From a bacterium (GTDB lineage Bacteria; Eisenbacteria; RBG-16-71-46; CAIMUX01), in the NCBI GenBank assembly GCA_030431975.1, contig JAUIHP010000029.1:1-60513 (forward strand): 60,513 bases of DNA, in the 5' to 3' direction. Every line of letters starts with the position of its first letter. Position 1 is the stretch's first letter. Position numbers and translations under genes: made by a program. This document shows, in pieces, positions 9,722 through 18,819 of the stretch. The notes under the pieces are model-generated. The model was not told where the DNA came from. It saw only the letters and a list, made by a program, of their open reading frames with translations, and ran no database searches.

Positions 9722-10539
9722 CGGCGAGTGTGGCCATCATTCGATTCCCCGGCAGCAACTGTGAAGCGGAAAGCCTGGAAGCCGTCGAGCGCGCGGGCCT
9801 TTCCGGCCGCATCGTCCGGTGGAATGAGGACGTGCAAACGCTTCGTGGGTTCGATGCCTACTTCCTGCCCGGCGGATTCAGTTACCAGGATCGGATCCGC
9901 GCCGGAGCGGTCGCCGCACGCCTGCCCGTGGCAGATCTCCTGGTCGAGCGTGCAGAAGACGGCGCGCCGATTCTTGGAATCTGTAACGGCGCACAGATTC
10001 TGGTCGAGACGGGCCTGGTCCCGGGAACCGGAAGTGAAATCTCGGTCGCGCTGGGGCCGAACCGTTTACCGCATCGCTCGGGATACTTCACGCGCTGGGT
10101 CTGGTTGGCCCCAGGTCCGCATGCCGACCACTGCCTGTTCACCGCCGGATGGACCGAAGCGCTGCCCATGCCGACGGCTCACGCCGAGGGACGGTTCTGC
10201 GCCTTCGAAGCTTCGGGGAAGAACTCCCTCGAACGACAGAGCTGCCTGCGTTTCTCCGGAGACGACGGGAAGCCCGCGGGTGACTTCCCGCTGTTGCCGA
10301 ACGGAAGTGAGTTCGGAACGGCAGGGCTCTGCAACGATCGCGGAAACGTTCTCGCACTGATGCCCCATCCGGATCGCGCGCTGCGGCTGGCCCAGGTTCC
10401 GGAGTGGCTGCCGGGTCCGTGGGGGGACAAACGCCGTGCGGCGCGGGACACGAGGGCCCTGGAGGGCGACGGTCCGGGAATGGCGCCGTTCCGCAGCCTG
10501 GCCCGTCACTTCGGCGTCGTCGCCACGGAAGGAGAGTGA
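9718..10539 (+). CDS. purQ: Phosphoribosylformylglycinamidine synthase glutaminase subunit PurQ
   Basis: A 273-residue class I glutamine amidotransferase that supplies ammonia to PurL. The nucleophile is C89 in GICNGAQ. The N-terminus IIRFPGSNCEAES and the motif FLPGGFSYQDRIRAGAVAA are diagnostic. The catalytic His lies in LMPHPDRAL; the acid that follows is Asp where most PurQ proteins have Glu (PHPER), a conservative change. At about 273 residues it is longer than the ~225-residue Bacillus type and closer to the ~260-residue variants. It begins with ATGA overlapping purL. Confidence 0.95.
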   Translation: MTASVAIIRFPGSNCEAESLEAVERAGLSGRIVRWNEDVQTLRGFDAYFLPGGFSYQDRIRAGAVAARLPVADLLVERAEDGAPILGICNGAQILVETGLVPGTGSEISVALGPNRLPHRSGYFTRWVWLAPGPHADHCLFTAGWTEALPMPTAHAEGRFCAFEASGKNSLERQSCLRFSGDDGKPAGDFPLLPNGSEFGTAGLCNDRGNVLALMPHPDRALRLAQVPEWLPGPWGDKRRAARDTRALEGDGPGMAPFRSLARHFGVVATEGE

Positions 10540-10540
10540 G

Positions 10541-11146
10541 TTGATCGCACAGATCCTGTTGGCGCCCAAAGGAACCGACGCCGTCGCACTGACGGCGCAG
10601 GAAGCCATCCGTACGTTGTTGGGCTACGGCGATGCTTTGCAGACTCTCTACCGGTATCAGCTTCTCGAGGTCGAAGCCGATGCCGACCGGAGCGTCGATC
10701 TGAAGAGTTACCTCGGTCGTACCTTCGAACTGTGGAACTCGAACAAGGAACGTTGTTGGCTGCGCACCGAGGGCGGACAGTGGGAAATCTCTCCCGGTTC
10801 GGATCCTCGTCCGGTGCCCGAGGTTCCCGGACTTTCAGGTCCCAGGGTCGACCACATCGTGCTGTGGCCCCGTAGCGATTCGTCCGCCCTGGGATCCGCT
10901 CAGGAAGACGCCCCCATGGCCGGCCTGGGACGGCCGCGAGATTTTCCCGACGGCGTTTCGGTCCGGCGTTCGGGGATCTACACCCTGGTCTGGTCGACCG
11001 ACATGGCTCCGGCCGAGCGCGACCAAAGAGTCGAGGGTGTGGCCGCGGTTCGTCATCGCGGGGAAGGACTTCTCGTGCAGCCGCAGTACCAGGCGCATCG
11101 CCTCTTTCGGTCGGATCTGAGACTTCCGCTCTTTGCCAGCGTCTGA
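10541..11146 (+). CDS. Uncharacterised protein of the pur cluster, possible divergent PurS with a C-terminal extension
   Basis: About 201 residues starting at TTG 10541, one base after purQ, with GGAGAG four bases upstream. The first ~80 residues (AQILLAPKGTDAVALTAQEA, then LGYGDALQTLYRYQLLEVEA) follow the layout of PurS: strand, helix of an xxA(I/V)xxxL type, then a strand ending near an acidic patch. PurS is otherwise missing between purB and purF, and small-type PurL needs it. The remaining ~120 residues (HIVLWPRSDSS, SGIYTLVWSTDM) match nothing I recognise. The PurS reading rests mainly on context and a faint match. It could also be an unrelated purine-cluster protein. Confidence 0.45.
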   Translation: MIAQILLAPKGTDAVALTAQEAIRTLLGYGDALQTLYRYQLLEVEADADRSVDLKSYLGRTFELWNSNKERCWLRTEGGQWEISPGSDPRPVPEVPGLSGPRVDHIVLWPRSDSSALGSAQEDAPMAGLGRPRDFPDGVSVRRSGIYTLVWSTDMAPAERDQRVEGVAAVRHRGEGLLVQPQYQAHRLFRSDLRLPLFASV

Positions 11147-11256
11147 AAGGGTAGCCAGTGAGTTCGATCGTGTTAGTGTCCGGGTTTCCGAGTCTCGCCG
11201 ACTGCGTTCGGCGGATCGGTTCTTGTCGTTGGCGCACTGAAAGGAAGGCCTAGAAC

Positions 11257-12669
11257 GTGCAGCGTCCGTTGGAACAAGAGGATGGTTTTCGCGAGAAGTG
11301 CGGACTCTTCGGAATCTACGGAGAGGGAAACATCGTCGACCTCATCTACTACGGCCTCTATGCGCTCCAGCACCGGGGGCAGCAGGGCGCCGGGATCTGT
11401 GTCCACAACGGGAAGAAGACCTGGGTCATCAAAGGCCTCGGGTTGGTCAGCGAAGCTCTCAACGACGACAAGCGCTCCACCGTGTCGGGTCACATGGGGA
11501 TCGGGCACAACCGCTACGCCACGACCGGGCGATCGACAAAGCTGCGGAATGTCCAGCCCCTGCTCGTCGACTACAAGGGCGGCAAGTTGGCCATTGCCCA
11601 CAACGGCAATCTGACCAATGTCGGCGCCATTCGACGGCACATGGAAGAGACCGGCTCGATCTTCCAAACGACGACCGATTCCGAGATCGTTCTGCATCTC
11701 ATCGCGCGTTCGAAACAGCCGACCCTGGTCGAGCGGATCAAGGAAGCGGTCGCTCCCTTGGAGGGTGCGCTGACCTGCCTGTTCATGAGCGAGGACTCGA
11801 TCATCGGATATCGCGATCCTTCGGGTGTCCGTCCGCTCTCTCTGGGAGACGTCGACGGGATGACCGTCATGGCATCCGAGTCCTGTGCCTTCGACCTCAT
11901 CGGCGCGCGTTTCATCCGCGACGTCGAACCGGGTGAACTCATCATCGTGAACAAGGACGGGGTGACGTCGCAGTCGGTGGGCCGGGCTCCGAAGCGGGCC
12001 CAGTGCATGTTCGAACTCGTCTACTTTTCCCGTCCTGACAGTACGGTCTACGGCGAGCCGGTGAACGAAGCGCGTCGCAAGATGGGGCAGGCATTGGCCC
12101 GCCGTCACGAGGTGGATGCCGATGTCGTCATCGCCATTCCCGACAGCTCCAACTCCGCTGCCCAGGGCTATGCCGAAGAAGCCGGGATTCCCTTCGAACT
12201 GGGATTGATCCGGAATCACTACGTCGGTCGAACCTTCATCGGCCCGGACCAGGCGGCCCGTGTCGACGCGGTCAGTGTGAAGTTCAATCCGGTGAGGAGC
12301 ATCCTCGAAGGGAAACGCGTTGTTGCCGTCGACGACTCGATCGTTCGCGGGACGACAAGCCGACGACTGGTCGAACTCCTCTACCGTGCCGGCGCCAAGG
12401 AAGTCCACTTTCGTGTTTCGTCCCCGCCCGTGACCCATCCGTGTCACTACGGCATCGACACGCCCAGCCGCGAGGAACTGATCGCGAGCGCCCACGAAAT
12501 GGAAGAGATTCGGAAGTACATCGGAGCGACGACTCTGGGGTACCTGGAACTCGACGACCTCGAGAACTGCGTCCGCCAACCGTCCGAGTTCTGCTACGCC
12601 TGCTGGACCGGCGACTATCCGATCGAGGCTCCGGAGCTCGCCACCTCGGTTCCTTTCGACATCGACTGA
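11257..12669 (+). CDS. purF: Amidophosphoribosyltransferase
   Basis: A 470-residue enzyme for the first committed step of purine synthesis (PRPP plus glutamine to phosphoribosylamine). The Ntn glutaminase nucleophile is C15 (EKCGLFGI), so a 14-residue propeptide must be removed. Further motifs are LQHRGQQGAGI and GHNRYATTG. The phosphoribosyltransferase half carries the PRPP loop VVAVDDSIVRGTTSRR. Cysteines in QCMFELVYF, THPCHYG and FCYACW match the four ligands of the Bacillus-type [4Fe-4S] enzyme, so this is probably the Fe-S, oxygen-labile class. It starts at GTG with GGAAGG upstream. A 110-base gap separates it from the preceding pur gene. Confidence 0.96.
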   Translation: MQRPLEQEDGFREKCGLFGIYGEGNIVDLIYYGLYALQHRGQQGAGICVHNGKKTWVIKGLGLVSEALNDDKRSTVSGHMGIGHNRYATTGRSTKLRNVQPLLVDYKGGKLAIAHNGNLTNVGAIRRHMEETGSIFQTTTDSEIVLHLIARSKQPTLVERIKEAVAPLEGALTCLFMSEDSIIGYRDPSGVRPLSLGDVDGMTVMASESCAFDLIGARFIRDVEPGELIIVNKDGVTSQSVGRAPKRAQCMFELVYFSRPDSTVYGEPVNEARRKMGQALARRHEVDADVVIAIPDSSNSAAQGYAEEAGIPFELGLIRNHYVGRTFIGPDQAARVDAVSVKFNPVRSILEGKRVVAVDDSIVRGTTSRRLVELLYRAGAKEVHFRVSSPPVTHPCHYGIDTPSREELIASAHEMEEIRKYIGATTLGYLELDDLENCVRQPSEFCYACWTGDYPIEAPELATSVPFDID

Positions 12670-12682
12670 CAGACGGACATCT

Positions 12683-13921
12683 ATGTACGAGTTCTTCGTC
12701 GCCAAGAGATACCTCATGCCGAAACGGGGGAGAGGTTTCCTCTCCCTCATCACCTGGATCTCGATCGGTGGGGTCTTCCTCGGCGTCCTGGCGCTGGTTG
12801 TCGTGCTTGCGGTCATGAACGGCTTCGAGAACGAAGTGAAGACGCGCATCGTCGGGACCCATGCCCACGCATTCATTCTTCGTGTCGGCACGCAGGGAAT
12901 CCAGGAACCTGCCAAGGTCCTGGAGGCGGCACGTGCCCACGAGGAAGTCGTGGCCGCGAGCCCTTTCGTCTACGGGAAGGCCATGGTCAGTCAGGGCAAG
13001 GACTCGGACGGTGCGGCCATCAAGGGAATCGATCTCGACAACGAGACGGAAGTCACGGACCTGCTCGAGTACGTCACGAAAGCCCCCGGCGCCCCGCTCT
13101 CGCTGAAGCCCGACGAGTCCGGTCGACCGGGAATCATCCTCGGCGTTCATGTTGCCCGCGCCATCGACGCGCGTTTCGGGGACACGGTGCAGGTCTCGTC
13201 ACCGAGCGGCTCGAACTCACCGTTCGGTTACGTCCCGCGTGTTCGCAACTTCCGTTTGGCTGGACTCTTCGAGTCGGGGATGTACGAATACGACGCATCC
13301 TTTGCCTACGTGGACCTGCTGCAGGCTCAGTCCCTCTTCGGAATGGGAGAGAGAGTGACTGGAGTCGAGCTGCGAGTGGCCGACATGTACCGGGCGCCGG
13401 ATGTGGCGGCTGGGGTCCTGGAAACGCTTGGAGGTTTTCCCTACCAGTCCAACGACTGGATTCGGATGAACGCGAACCTCTTCGCGTGGATGCAGACCGA
13501 GAAGCGGGTCATGTTCGTCATCCTGGCCCTCATCGTTCTGATCGCGGCCTTCAACATCATGGGCGCCCTCATCATGCTGGTCATGGAGAAGAAACGGGAC
13601 ATCGGCATCCTGCGATCGCTGGGAGCGACGGCCAATGAGGTCCGCACCATCTTCGTGTTGGAAGGGGCGGTCATCGGTGGGATCGGAATGGCTCTGGGAA
13701 CCGTCGGCGGACTTCTTCTCTGCTACCTACTCGAGAAGTACGAGTTCATCAAGTTGCCCGGGGACGTCTACTTCATCGATACGCTGCCCATTCAGGTCCA
13801 AATGGGTGACGTCTTCGCCGTCCTCTTCGCGGTGCTGATCATCATCCTGTTGGCGACGATCTATCCGGCCTGGAGCGCAGCGCGTCTCGATCCGGTGGAA
13901 GCGATTCGGTATGAGGCCTGA
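12683..13921 (+). CDS. lolC: LolC/LolE-family lipoprotein-release ABC permease
   Basis: A 412-residue inner-membrane protein of the FtsX/LolCE type. One N-terminal membrane segment (ISIGGVFLGVLALVVVLAVM, residues ~26-45) is followed by a large periplasmic domain. Three C-terminal segments then surround EKKRDIGILRSLGAT, the cytoplasmic loop characteristic of the family. With LolD it would extract outer-membrane lipoproteins from the inner membrane. Only one permease is present, so it may homodimerise as LolF-type proteins do. It lies 13 bases after purF and overlaps lolD by 11 bases. Confidence 0.92.
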   Translation: MYEFFVAKRYLMPKRGRGFLSLITWISIGGVFLGVLALVVVLAVMNGFENEVKTRIVGTHAHAFILRVGTQGIQEPAKVLEAARAHEEVVAASPFVYGKAMVSQGKDSDGAAIKGIDLDNETEVTDLLEYVTKAPGAPLSLKPDESGRPGIILGVHVARAIDARFGDTVQVSSPSGSNSPFGYVPRVRNFRLAGLFESGMYEYDASFAYVDLLQAQSLFGMGERVTGVELRVADMYRAPDVAAGVLETLGGFPYQSNDWIRMNANLFAWMQTEKRVMFVILALIVLIAAFNIMGALIMLVMEKKRDIGILRSLGATANEVRTIFVLEGAVIGGIGMALGTVGGLLLCYLLEKYEFIKLPGDVYFIDTLPIQVQMGDVFAVLFAVLIIILLATIYPAWSAARLDPVEAIRYEA

Positions 13922-14663
13922 GCATCCGTCGAGCGACAGATCCGAGCCCGTCGCGGTGACGGGGCGGGAACTGGGCCCGGTGCTGCTCCGCGCGGAAGGC
14001 ATCGAGAAGACCTACAGCGGCATTCGGGAAGATTTGCACATCCTCCGGGGCATCGACCTTGTCCTGCACGAGGGTGAGATGCGGGCTGTGACCGGCGCCT
14101 CCGGGTCGGGAAAGAGCACCCTGCTGCACGTTCTGGGAACGCTCGACCGTCCCAACTCCGGGCGGGTCGTTTTTGACGGTAAGGATCTTTTTGCCATGGG
14201 CGAGGCCGAACTGGCCCGCTTCCGGAATCGGAACCTTGGGTTCGTTTTCCAGTTTCACCATCTTCTTCCGGAATTTACCGCCCTCGAGAACGTGATGATG
14301 CCGGGGATGATCCAGCGAATGAACCGTCAGGAGACCGAATCGCGGGCCCGAGACCTCCTGTCCGAGGTCGGACTCAGCGAGCGGGCCGATCACAAGCCGG
14401 ACGAATTGTCCGGAGGGGAGCAGCAGCGGGTGGCCCTGGCCCGGGGCCTTTTCTCCAAGCCCCGCTTGGTTCTGGCCGACGAACCCTCGGGAAATCTCGA
14501 CCCGGAGTCCGCTCGCCGCCTCCATGAACTCATGTATACTCTGGCCAGCCGGCACCGTCAGTCCTGGGTTGTCGTTACGCACAATGAAGAGCTTGCGCGA
14601 ATGGCCGATACTCATTGCAGGCTCCAGGACGGGCGGCTCGCAGAGTCCAGGAAGGACGACTGA
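13911..14663 (+). CDS. lolD: LolD-type ABC transporter ATP-binding protein
   Basis: A 250-residue ATPase with Walker [10 protein letters not shown] near residue 62, signature [15 protein letters not shown], and Walker [13 protein letters not shown]. The phrase [21 protein letters not shown] is typical of LolD/MacB ATPases. The first ~24 residues are extra, so the functional start could be further in. It overlaps the end of the permease gene and would power lipoprotein release from the inner membrane. Confidence 0.93.
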   Translation: MRPEHPSSDRSEPVAVTGRELGPVLLRAEGIEKTYSGIREDLHILRGIDLVLHEGEMRAVTGASGSGKSTLLHVLGTLDRPNSGRVVFDGKDLFAMGEAELARFRNRNLGFVFQFHHLLPEFTALENVMMPGMIQRMNRQETESRARDLLSEVGLSERADHKPDELSGGEQQRVALARGLFSKPRLVLADEPSGNLDPESARRLHELMYTLASRHRQSWVVVTHNEELARMADTHCRLQDGRLAESRKDD

Positions 14664-14708
14664 GCGCCCCGGGGCAGTGCCGCACAAACATATCGGAGTT
14701 TTTCAAGG

Positions 14709-15251
14709 ATGAAGTGCCAGAGGTGCAGCGATAAAGACGCCACGGTTCATCTGAAAGAGGTGAGCGGCGGAGAGCTGCGCGAAATCCATCTCTGCGAATC
14801 CTGCGCGAACGAAAAAGGCTTTCACCTGGTGATCGAGCACAACAAGCTCTCGATCGCCTCCCAGTTCATCTGGATGGCCGAGAACCTCTATCCCGAGAGT
14901 TCCGGGAAAGTCGGCGCCGTTCAGTGCTCGGGCTGCGGGATGCGCTACAGCCAATTCAGCCGGGCCGGACGCGTCGGCTGCGAAGCCTGTTATGACGCCT
15001 TCCAGCCCCAGTTGCAGAAGATTCTCGTCCGCGTTCACGGCGCCACCCGACACAAGGGAAGAACGCCCGGATCCCTAGGGGACGCCGCAACCGCTGTGGA
15101 AACGGCAGCGCCTCCGGGACCGCGCATTTCTGATCTGCGGGAAAAGCTCCGGCGCGCCATCCAAAACGAAGAATACGAATCCGCCGCCACGATCCGTGAT
15201 CAGATTCGCGAGTTGGAGCGGGAGACCGGCCGGCCAGAGGAGGACGCGTGA
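14709..15251 (+). CDS. mcsA: McsA-like zinc-finger/UVR protein, activator of McsB
   Basis: A 180-residue protein with two CxxC pairs at the N-terminus (KCQRC and LCESC), a second set in the middle (QCSGCGM and GCEAC), and a C-terminal UvrB/UvrC-type motif (KLRRAIQNEEYESAA). This is the McsA layout. In Firmicutes McsA binds and activates the arginine kinase McsB within the ClpCP stress system. It starts at ATG 14709. Its stop overlaps the GTG of mcsB by four bases, so the two are coupled. Confidence 0.92.
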   Translation: MKCQRCSDKDATVHLKEVSGGELREIHLCESCANEKGFHLVIEHNKLSIASQFIWMAENLYPESSGKVGAVQCSGCGMRYSQFSRAGRVGCEACYDAFQPQLQKILVRVHGATRHKGRTPGSLGDAATAVETAAPPGPRISDLREKLRRAIQNEEYESAATIRDQIRELERETGRPEEDA

Positions 15252-16324
15252 TTCCGATCCTCGACATGGTGACCGGTCCGGTCGGATGGCTCTCCGGAGA
15301 CGCCCCTTCCGCCGATCGGGTGCTTTCGACTCGGGTTCGAATGGCCCGCAATGCCAAGGGAGTTCGTTTCGTCGGAAAGGCGCTCCCCGCAGAACTCGAA
15401 TCGCTTCGCGAGCAGATCGCCGAACGGCTCATGGAGACGGAAGCCTTCGCCGACGGCCACTTCGTCAAGCTTGCCGAGCTTCCGATCCTGGACCGGCAGT
15501 TTCTCCTCGAACGACATCTCGTCAGCCACGACCTGACCGGCGACGCCGGGGCCCGTGGCCTCGTTCTGGCGCCGGACGAGAAGTGCTCCGTCCTTCTGAA
15601 CGAAGAAGACCATGTCCGCATTCAGGCCATGGCCCCCGGCCTCCAGCTCAAGGCTTCCTTCGAGGCCGCGCGGGAGATCGACCAGTCTCTGGAAGAAAAG
15701 ATCGACTACGCGGTCCACGACGAGCTGGGCTACATCACCGCGTGCCCGACCAACATCGGGACGGGGATGCGCGCCTCGATACTGATCCACCTTCCGGCCC
15801 TCGTGCTCAGCCAGCGGATCAAAAAGATCCTCACCGGGATCCAGCAGGTCGGACTGACCGTGCGCGGCTTCTACGGCGAGGGCAGTGAGGTCGTCGGCAA
15901 TTTCTTCCAGATCTCGAACCAGGTCACTCTAGGTGAGACCGAGGAAGAGACCCTGACCAAGTTGGAGCGGATCGTCGAGCAGCTTGTCGATTGGGAAGAG
16001 AAGGCCCAGGAGGTCCTCCTTCGTGACGCTCAACTACAGGTCGAGGACAAGATCCTAAGGGCCCTGGGTACGCTCAAGTACTCGAGGCTGCTTGGATCCC
16101 AGGAAATGATCGGTTTGCTTTCGGCGGTCCGGTTCGCCCACACGCTGGGACTTCGGAACGTTCCGCCGATTCCGGTGTTGAATGACCTACTTCTCCGTTG
16201 CCAGCCGGCCCATTTGCAAAGACGGGCCGGCAAGGAAATGACCTCGGAGGAGCGAAACGCCTTCCGGGCCCACACCGTCCAAGAAGCGTTGGGAGTCCAG
16301 GACGTTCCCAGCCGCGAGGGCTAA
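15248..16324 (+). CDS. mcsB: Protein arginine kinase McsB
   Basis: A 358-residue phosphagen-kinase-fold enzyme that phosphorylates arginine on proteins and marks them for ClpC-ClpP. The N-terminal motif STRVRMARN, the NEEDH loop (residues 118-122) and ACPTNIGTGMRAS with C166 are the family hallmarks; C166 corresponds to the active-site Cys near position 167 of the Bacillus protein. The gene sits between mcsA and clpC as in Firmicutes. No CtsR-like repressor gene is present before mcsA; lolCD is there instead. Confidence 0.95.
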   Translation: MIPILDMVTGPVGWLSGDAPSADRVLSTRVRMARNAKGVRFVGKALPAELESLREQIAERLMETEAFADGHFVKLAELPILDRQFLLERHLVSHDLTGDAGARGLVLAPDEKCSVLLNEEDHVRIQAMAPGLQLKASFEAAREIDQSLEEKIDYAVHDELGYITACPTNIGTGMRASILIHLPALVLSQRIKKILTGIQQVGLTVRGFYGEGSEVVGNFFQISNQVTLGETEEETLTKLERIVEQLVDWEEKAQEVLLRDAQLQVEDKILRALGTLKYSRLLGSQEMIGLLSAVRFAHTLGLRNVPPIPVLNDLLLRCQPAHLQRRAGKEMTSEERNAFRAHTVQEALGVQDVPSREG

Positions 16325-16350
16325 GGAAAGATCCGGACAGGGAGCTTCAG

Positions 16351-18807
16351 ATGCACGACAAGTTCACGGAAAGAGTTCGCAAAGTCATCTTCCTCGCCCG
16401 CGAGGAGGCCAGTCGTCTCCAGCACGACTCGATCGGAACGGAGCACCTGCTTCTCGGCCTCCTACGCGAGGGCGAAGGGATTGCGGCGACCGTTCTCTCG
16501 AACCTCGGACTGGATCTCGACCAGATTCGGCAGGCGGTCGAGAGCATGGTGGCTCAGACGGGCGGCACCCTGACCATCGGGGAGATTCCGTTCACGTCGA
16601 ATGCCAAACGGGTTCTCGAGCTTTCCGTCGAGGAAGCCCGCCAGCTCGGTCACAACTACGTCGGAACCGAGCATCTGCTGCTCGGACTCATCCGCGAGGG
16701 TGAGGGCGTAGCGGCCAAGGTCCTGGGTGACATGGGCGTGGACCGGAAGAAGGTCCGTGAAGAGACCCTGAAGCTCCTGGGCGGCCATCCCCAGCAGCAG
16801 CAGTCCGAAGGGGAGGAGAAGGCGGATACGCCGTCCCTCAACCAGTTTGGTCGCGACCTGACCCAGCTGGCCCGGGAGAGCAAACTGGATCCGATCTTCG
16901 GCCGGGAGACGGAAATCGAACGCGTCGTTCAGATTCTCTGCCGCCGGAAGAAGAACAACCCGATCCTCATCGGCGAGCCTGGGGTCGGCAAGACCGCCAT
17001 CGCCGAGGGACTGGCCCAGCGCATCGTCGAGGGCAAGGTCCCCGAACTCCTCCGCAACTACCGGCTCATTACGCTGGATCTCGCATCTGTCGTCGCCGGA
17101 ACGAAATACCGCGGTCAGTTCGAAGAGCGCCTCAAGAACATCATGAACGAGATCCGCGAATCTCAGGACACGATCATCTTCATTGATGAGCTTCACACCA
17201 TCGTCGGGGCCGGCGGCGCGGAAGGCGCCATCGATGCCTCCAACATGCTGAAGCCGGCCCTGGCCCGCGGCGAACTGCAGTGCATCGGGGCCACGACACT
17301 CGATGAGTACCGCAAGTACATCGAGAAGGACGGAGCCCTCGAGCGAAGGTTCCAGACCGTCATGGTCGATCCGCCGAGCCTTGAAACGACGACGCAGATC
17401 CTCCTCGGTCTCCGCGACAAGTACGAGGCCCACCACCGGGTCCAGTACACCGAACCGGCGCTGAATGCGGCGGTCAAGCTTTCCGACCGTTTCATCGCAG
17501 ACCGGCACCTTCCGGACAAGGCCATCGACGTCATCGACGAGGCCGGCGCACGCGCCCGGCTTTCCGTCTCGACCCTGCCGAACGAGCTTCGCGATCTCGA
17601 CGCCAAGATCGAAAAGGTCGCCTCCGAGAAGGAAGCCTCCATCCGGGCCCAGGAATTCGAGAAGGCGGCCTCGTTCCGGGACCGGGAGAAGGAACTCCGC
17701 CAGGAGTACTACCGTCTGAAGAAAGAGTGGAACGAGTCGAAGTCGACCCGGCGGATCGAAGTCACCGAAGACGACATCGCTGCTGTCGTGTCCAGCATGA
17801 CCAAGATTCCGGTGACCCGGCTGGAAGAGAAGGAACAGCAGAAGCTCGTCCGGATGGAAGAAGAGTTGGGTGGCCACATCATCGGGCAGGACGAAGCCGT
17901 TCAGGCCATCGCGCGGGCAGTGCGTCGCAACCGGGCCGGTCTCCGCGATCCCATGCGTCCGATCGGGACGTTCATCTTCCTCGGCCCTACGGGTGTCGGG
18001 AAGACCGAACTGGCCCGAGTCATCGCGCGATTCCTCTTCGACGACCCGGACTCTCTGATCCGGATCGACATGTCCGAGTACATGGAGAAATTCTCGGTCA
18101 GCCGCCTGGTCGGGGCTCCTCCCGGATACGTCGGCTACGAAGAGGGTGGCCAGCTCACCGAGAAAGTCCGCCGGAAGCCGTACTCGGTCGTCCTTTTGGA
18201 CGAGATCGAGAAGGCCCACCCGGACGTCTTCAACATCCTGCTGCAGGTGTTCGAGGATGGAATGCTCACCGACTCGCTGAAGCGGAAGGTCAGCTTCAAG
18301 AACACCGTCATCATCATGACCTCGAACATCGGGGCGCGGCAGATTCGCGGCAAGGGCAAGCTCGGGTTCTCCAAGCAGGATGCGGACATCCAGTACGGAT
18401 CGATCAAAGACACGGTCATGGACGAGGTCAAAAAGGTCTTCAATCCCGAGTTCCTGAACCGGATCGACGAGCTCATCGTCTTCCGTCCGCTGGAGAAGTC
18501 CCACATCGAGCAGATCGTGGAAATCCTCCTCGGTCACGTTCGGGCCCGCCTGGCCGAGCAGGAAATGACCATGTCCGTCACCGCAGGGGCCATGGGCATT
18601 CTCATCGATCAGGGGTATGATCCCGATCTCGGAGCGCGTCCGCTGCGTCGGGCCATCCAAAAGCTGATCGAGGACCCGTTGGCCGAAATGGTGCTCATGG
18701 GGAAGATCAAAGCCGGCTCCGAGATCCGTGTTGTCAAGAAGGGCAACGAGATCGCGATCGAGGAACGGACTCCGGAGAGGACGCCGGAAGTGACCCACAA
18801 GGAGTAA
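16351..18807 (+). CDS. clpC: ATP-dependent Clp protease ATP-binding subunit ClpC
   Basis: An 818-residue class I Hsp100 ATPase. Two Clp-N repeats occupy residues 1-145 ([17 protein letters not shown]). AAA+ domain 1 has Walker [10 protein letters not shown] near 209. A UVR-containing middle domain ([17 protein letters not shown]) marks it as ClpC rather than ClpB or ClpA. AAA+ domain 2 has GPTGVGKTE near 546. I chose ATG 16351, with GGAG six bases upstream, over upstream starts inside mcsB. It unfolds substrates, including arginine-phosphorylated ones, for ClpP, which is not in this window. Confidence 0.97.
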   Translation: MHDKFTERVRKVIFLAREEASRLQHDSIGTEHLLLGLLREGEGIAATVLSNLGLDLDQIRQAVESMVAQTGGTLTIGEIPFTSNAKRVLELSVEEARQLGHNYVGTEHLLLGLIREGEGVAAKVLGDMGVDRKKVREETLKLLGGHPQQQQSEGEEKADTPSLNQFGRDLTQLARESKLDPIFGRETEIERVVQILCRRKKNNPILIGEPGVGKTAIAEGLAQRIVEGKVPELLRNYRLITLDLASVVAGTKYRGQFEERLKNIMNEIRESQDTIIFIDELHTIVGAGGAEGAIDASNMLKPALARGELQCIGATTLDEYRKYIEKDGALERRFQTVMVDPPSLETTTQILLGLRDKYEAHHRVQYTEPALNAAVKLSDRFIADRHLPDKAIDVIDEAGARARLSVSTLPNELRDLDAKIEKVASEKEASIRAQEFEKAASFRDREKELRQEYYRLKKEWNESKSTRRIEVTEDDIAAVVSSMTKIPVTRLEEKEQQKLVRMEEELGGHIIGQDEAVQAIARAVRRNRAGLRDPMRPIGTFIFLGPTGVGKTELARVIARFLFDDPDSLIRIDMSEYMEKFSVSRLVGAPPGYVGYEEGGQLTEKVRRKPYSVVLLDEIEKAHPDVFNILLQVFEDGMLTDSLKRKVSFKNTVIIMTSNIGARQIRGKGKLGFSKQDADIQYGSIKDTVMDEVKKVFNPEFLNRIDELIVFRPLEKSHIEQIVEILLGHVRARLAEQEMTMSVTAGAMGILIDQGYDPDLGARPLRRAIQKLIEDPLAEMVLMGKIKAGSEIRVVKKGNEIAIEERTPERTPEVTHKE

Positions 18808-18819
18808 CCCAGGGGAAAG

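Noticed and set aside
11190-11215. Short hairpin before purF as a purine riboswitch or attenuator
   Set aside because: Only a 6-bp stem (CGCCGA/TCGGCG) without a T-run or any riboswitch core; chance pairing is likely in GC-rich DNA.
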